In this document: positions 63,450 to 64,000 of the stretch, piece after piece
How positions within the stretch are numbered: position 1 is the first letter of the stretch
Layout: each line of letters starts with the position of its first letter
Origin: Phoronis australis
Taxonomy: Eukaryota; Phoronida; Phoronidae
NCBI GenBank assembly: GCA_002633005.1
Contig: NMRA01000160.1
Location: forward strand, 440,277-504,276
Reading direction: 5' to 3'
Length of the DNA: 64,000 nucleotides
Notes under the pieces: model-generated
Told to the model about the DNA's origin: nothing
The model's input: only the letters and a program-made list of their open reading frames with translations
Databases searched by the model: none
Program-made: the position numbers and the translations under genes

Positions 63450-63975
63450 TTAGTCCAAAGCCCGAGGTTTAATCTTCGAAATCGAACTCGAAATTAGTTT
63501 CCCATTTTCCAAGATGGGGGTCAAGGGATTTGGACCCTCACCCCCTTTTCCCTTGATTTTAGTGATTTCAAATGTAGAACTTTCAAGTTGTTGACTTGAT
63601 CCCCCCTTCTTAAAGAAATCCTTGACCCGAATCCCAATTTAAAAATCCTGTCTCCGCCCCTGGACTATTCTATTTATGTGCGAACTCAATGTGAAAGGTC
63701 TATTATTCTTTGCTAGAGAGTATTACGGCTCACGCAGATGAGTAGGCCTATGTATTGCAAGACCTCAAGATTCGATGTGAAAACGTGAGATTTTGAGCAA
63801 GAAGTCAAAATTTCGAGTTCAGACTAAGTTATAGCTTTAATGTTCGGGTCATCAAGTGCAAACTAGATTGGACACCATAACGTACTAAGAGCGGACACTG
63901 GCAGGACGGAAAATGTCAAAAATAGTTTCGAGTTCGATTTCGAGTACAAAGATTAAACCCCTGGACCAAAAAATG
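63450..63975. mobile_element. Inverted-repeat element rich in TTCGAGT, copy 3
   Basis: Left end GGTTTAATCTTCGAAATCGA and right end TCGAGTACAAAGATTAAACC are inverted copies, and the internal phrase GGGTCATCAAGTGCAAACTA is present. About 520 bp with no ORF. It reaches almost to the window end. Confidence 0.6.
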
Positions 63976-64000
63976 GACCTCCGCCATTACGTCCGAGTAA

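Overview
This window is animal (metazoan) nuclear DNA. It is AT-rich, genes are sparse, introns follow GT-AG rules, and there are many short inverted-repeat elements, foldback elements and tandem arrays. Long bacterial-type ORFs are absent. The repeat style and the protein fit an invertebrate, probably marine, but I cannot fix the phylum from sequence alone. One unresolved base (n at 44954) beside a poly-C run shows this is an assembled draft.

One gene is fully resolved: a NEDD4-family HECT E3 ubiquitin ligase on the minus strand, 52530 down to 27191. I rebuilt 25 coding exons by hand. Their lengths sum to 2436 nt, exactly 811 codons plus a stop, and the phases agree at every junction. The protein is C2 (about residues 20-140), four WW domains (197-226, 232-261, 332-362, about 388-418) and a C-terminal HECT domain with catalytic Cys778, ending in GFEGVD. 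One intron, after exon 13, uses a GC-AG boundary. The acceptor of exon 9 (WW2) lies at the edge of a 73-bp tandem array that repeats the acceptor and the first 47 nt of the exon about six times.

Left flank (1-27190): I recognise no protein-coding gene. It holds a composite repeat with palindromic ends (1-352, 840-2106), GC-rich double-hairpin elements (2895-3040, 19861-20003), CAG-ended inverted-repeat elements (5913-6208, 18789-18955), a foldback element (17940-18545), and a tandem array near 20.2-21.0 kb whose units return inverted at 21.74 and 23.2-23.5 kb. A probable NEDD4 3' UTR covers about 25.7-27.2 kb.

Right flank (52531-64000): this holds a dispersed duplication (53.57-55.15 kb versus 61.07-61.68 kb). 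One copy was later interrupted by a 1040-bp element with clear terminal inverted repeats and a target-site duplication. There is also a direct tandem duplication of about 1.17 kb (57.4-59.74 kb). Each unit carries the same 51-codon ORF behind a strong splice acceptor, a candidate duplicated terminal exon of an unrecognised plus-strand gene. A further inverted-repeat element closes the window (63.45-63.98 kb).

No CRISPR, operon or prokaryotic feature is present. The most unusual signals are the exon-derived acceptor array inside NEDD4, the duplicated-exon unit, and the two foldback elements.
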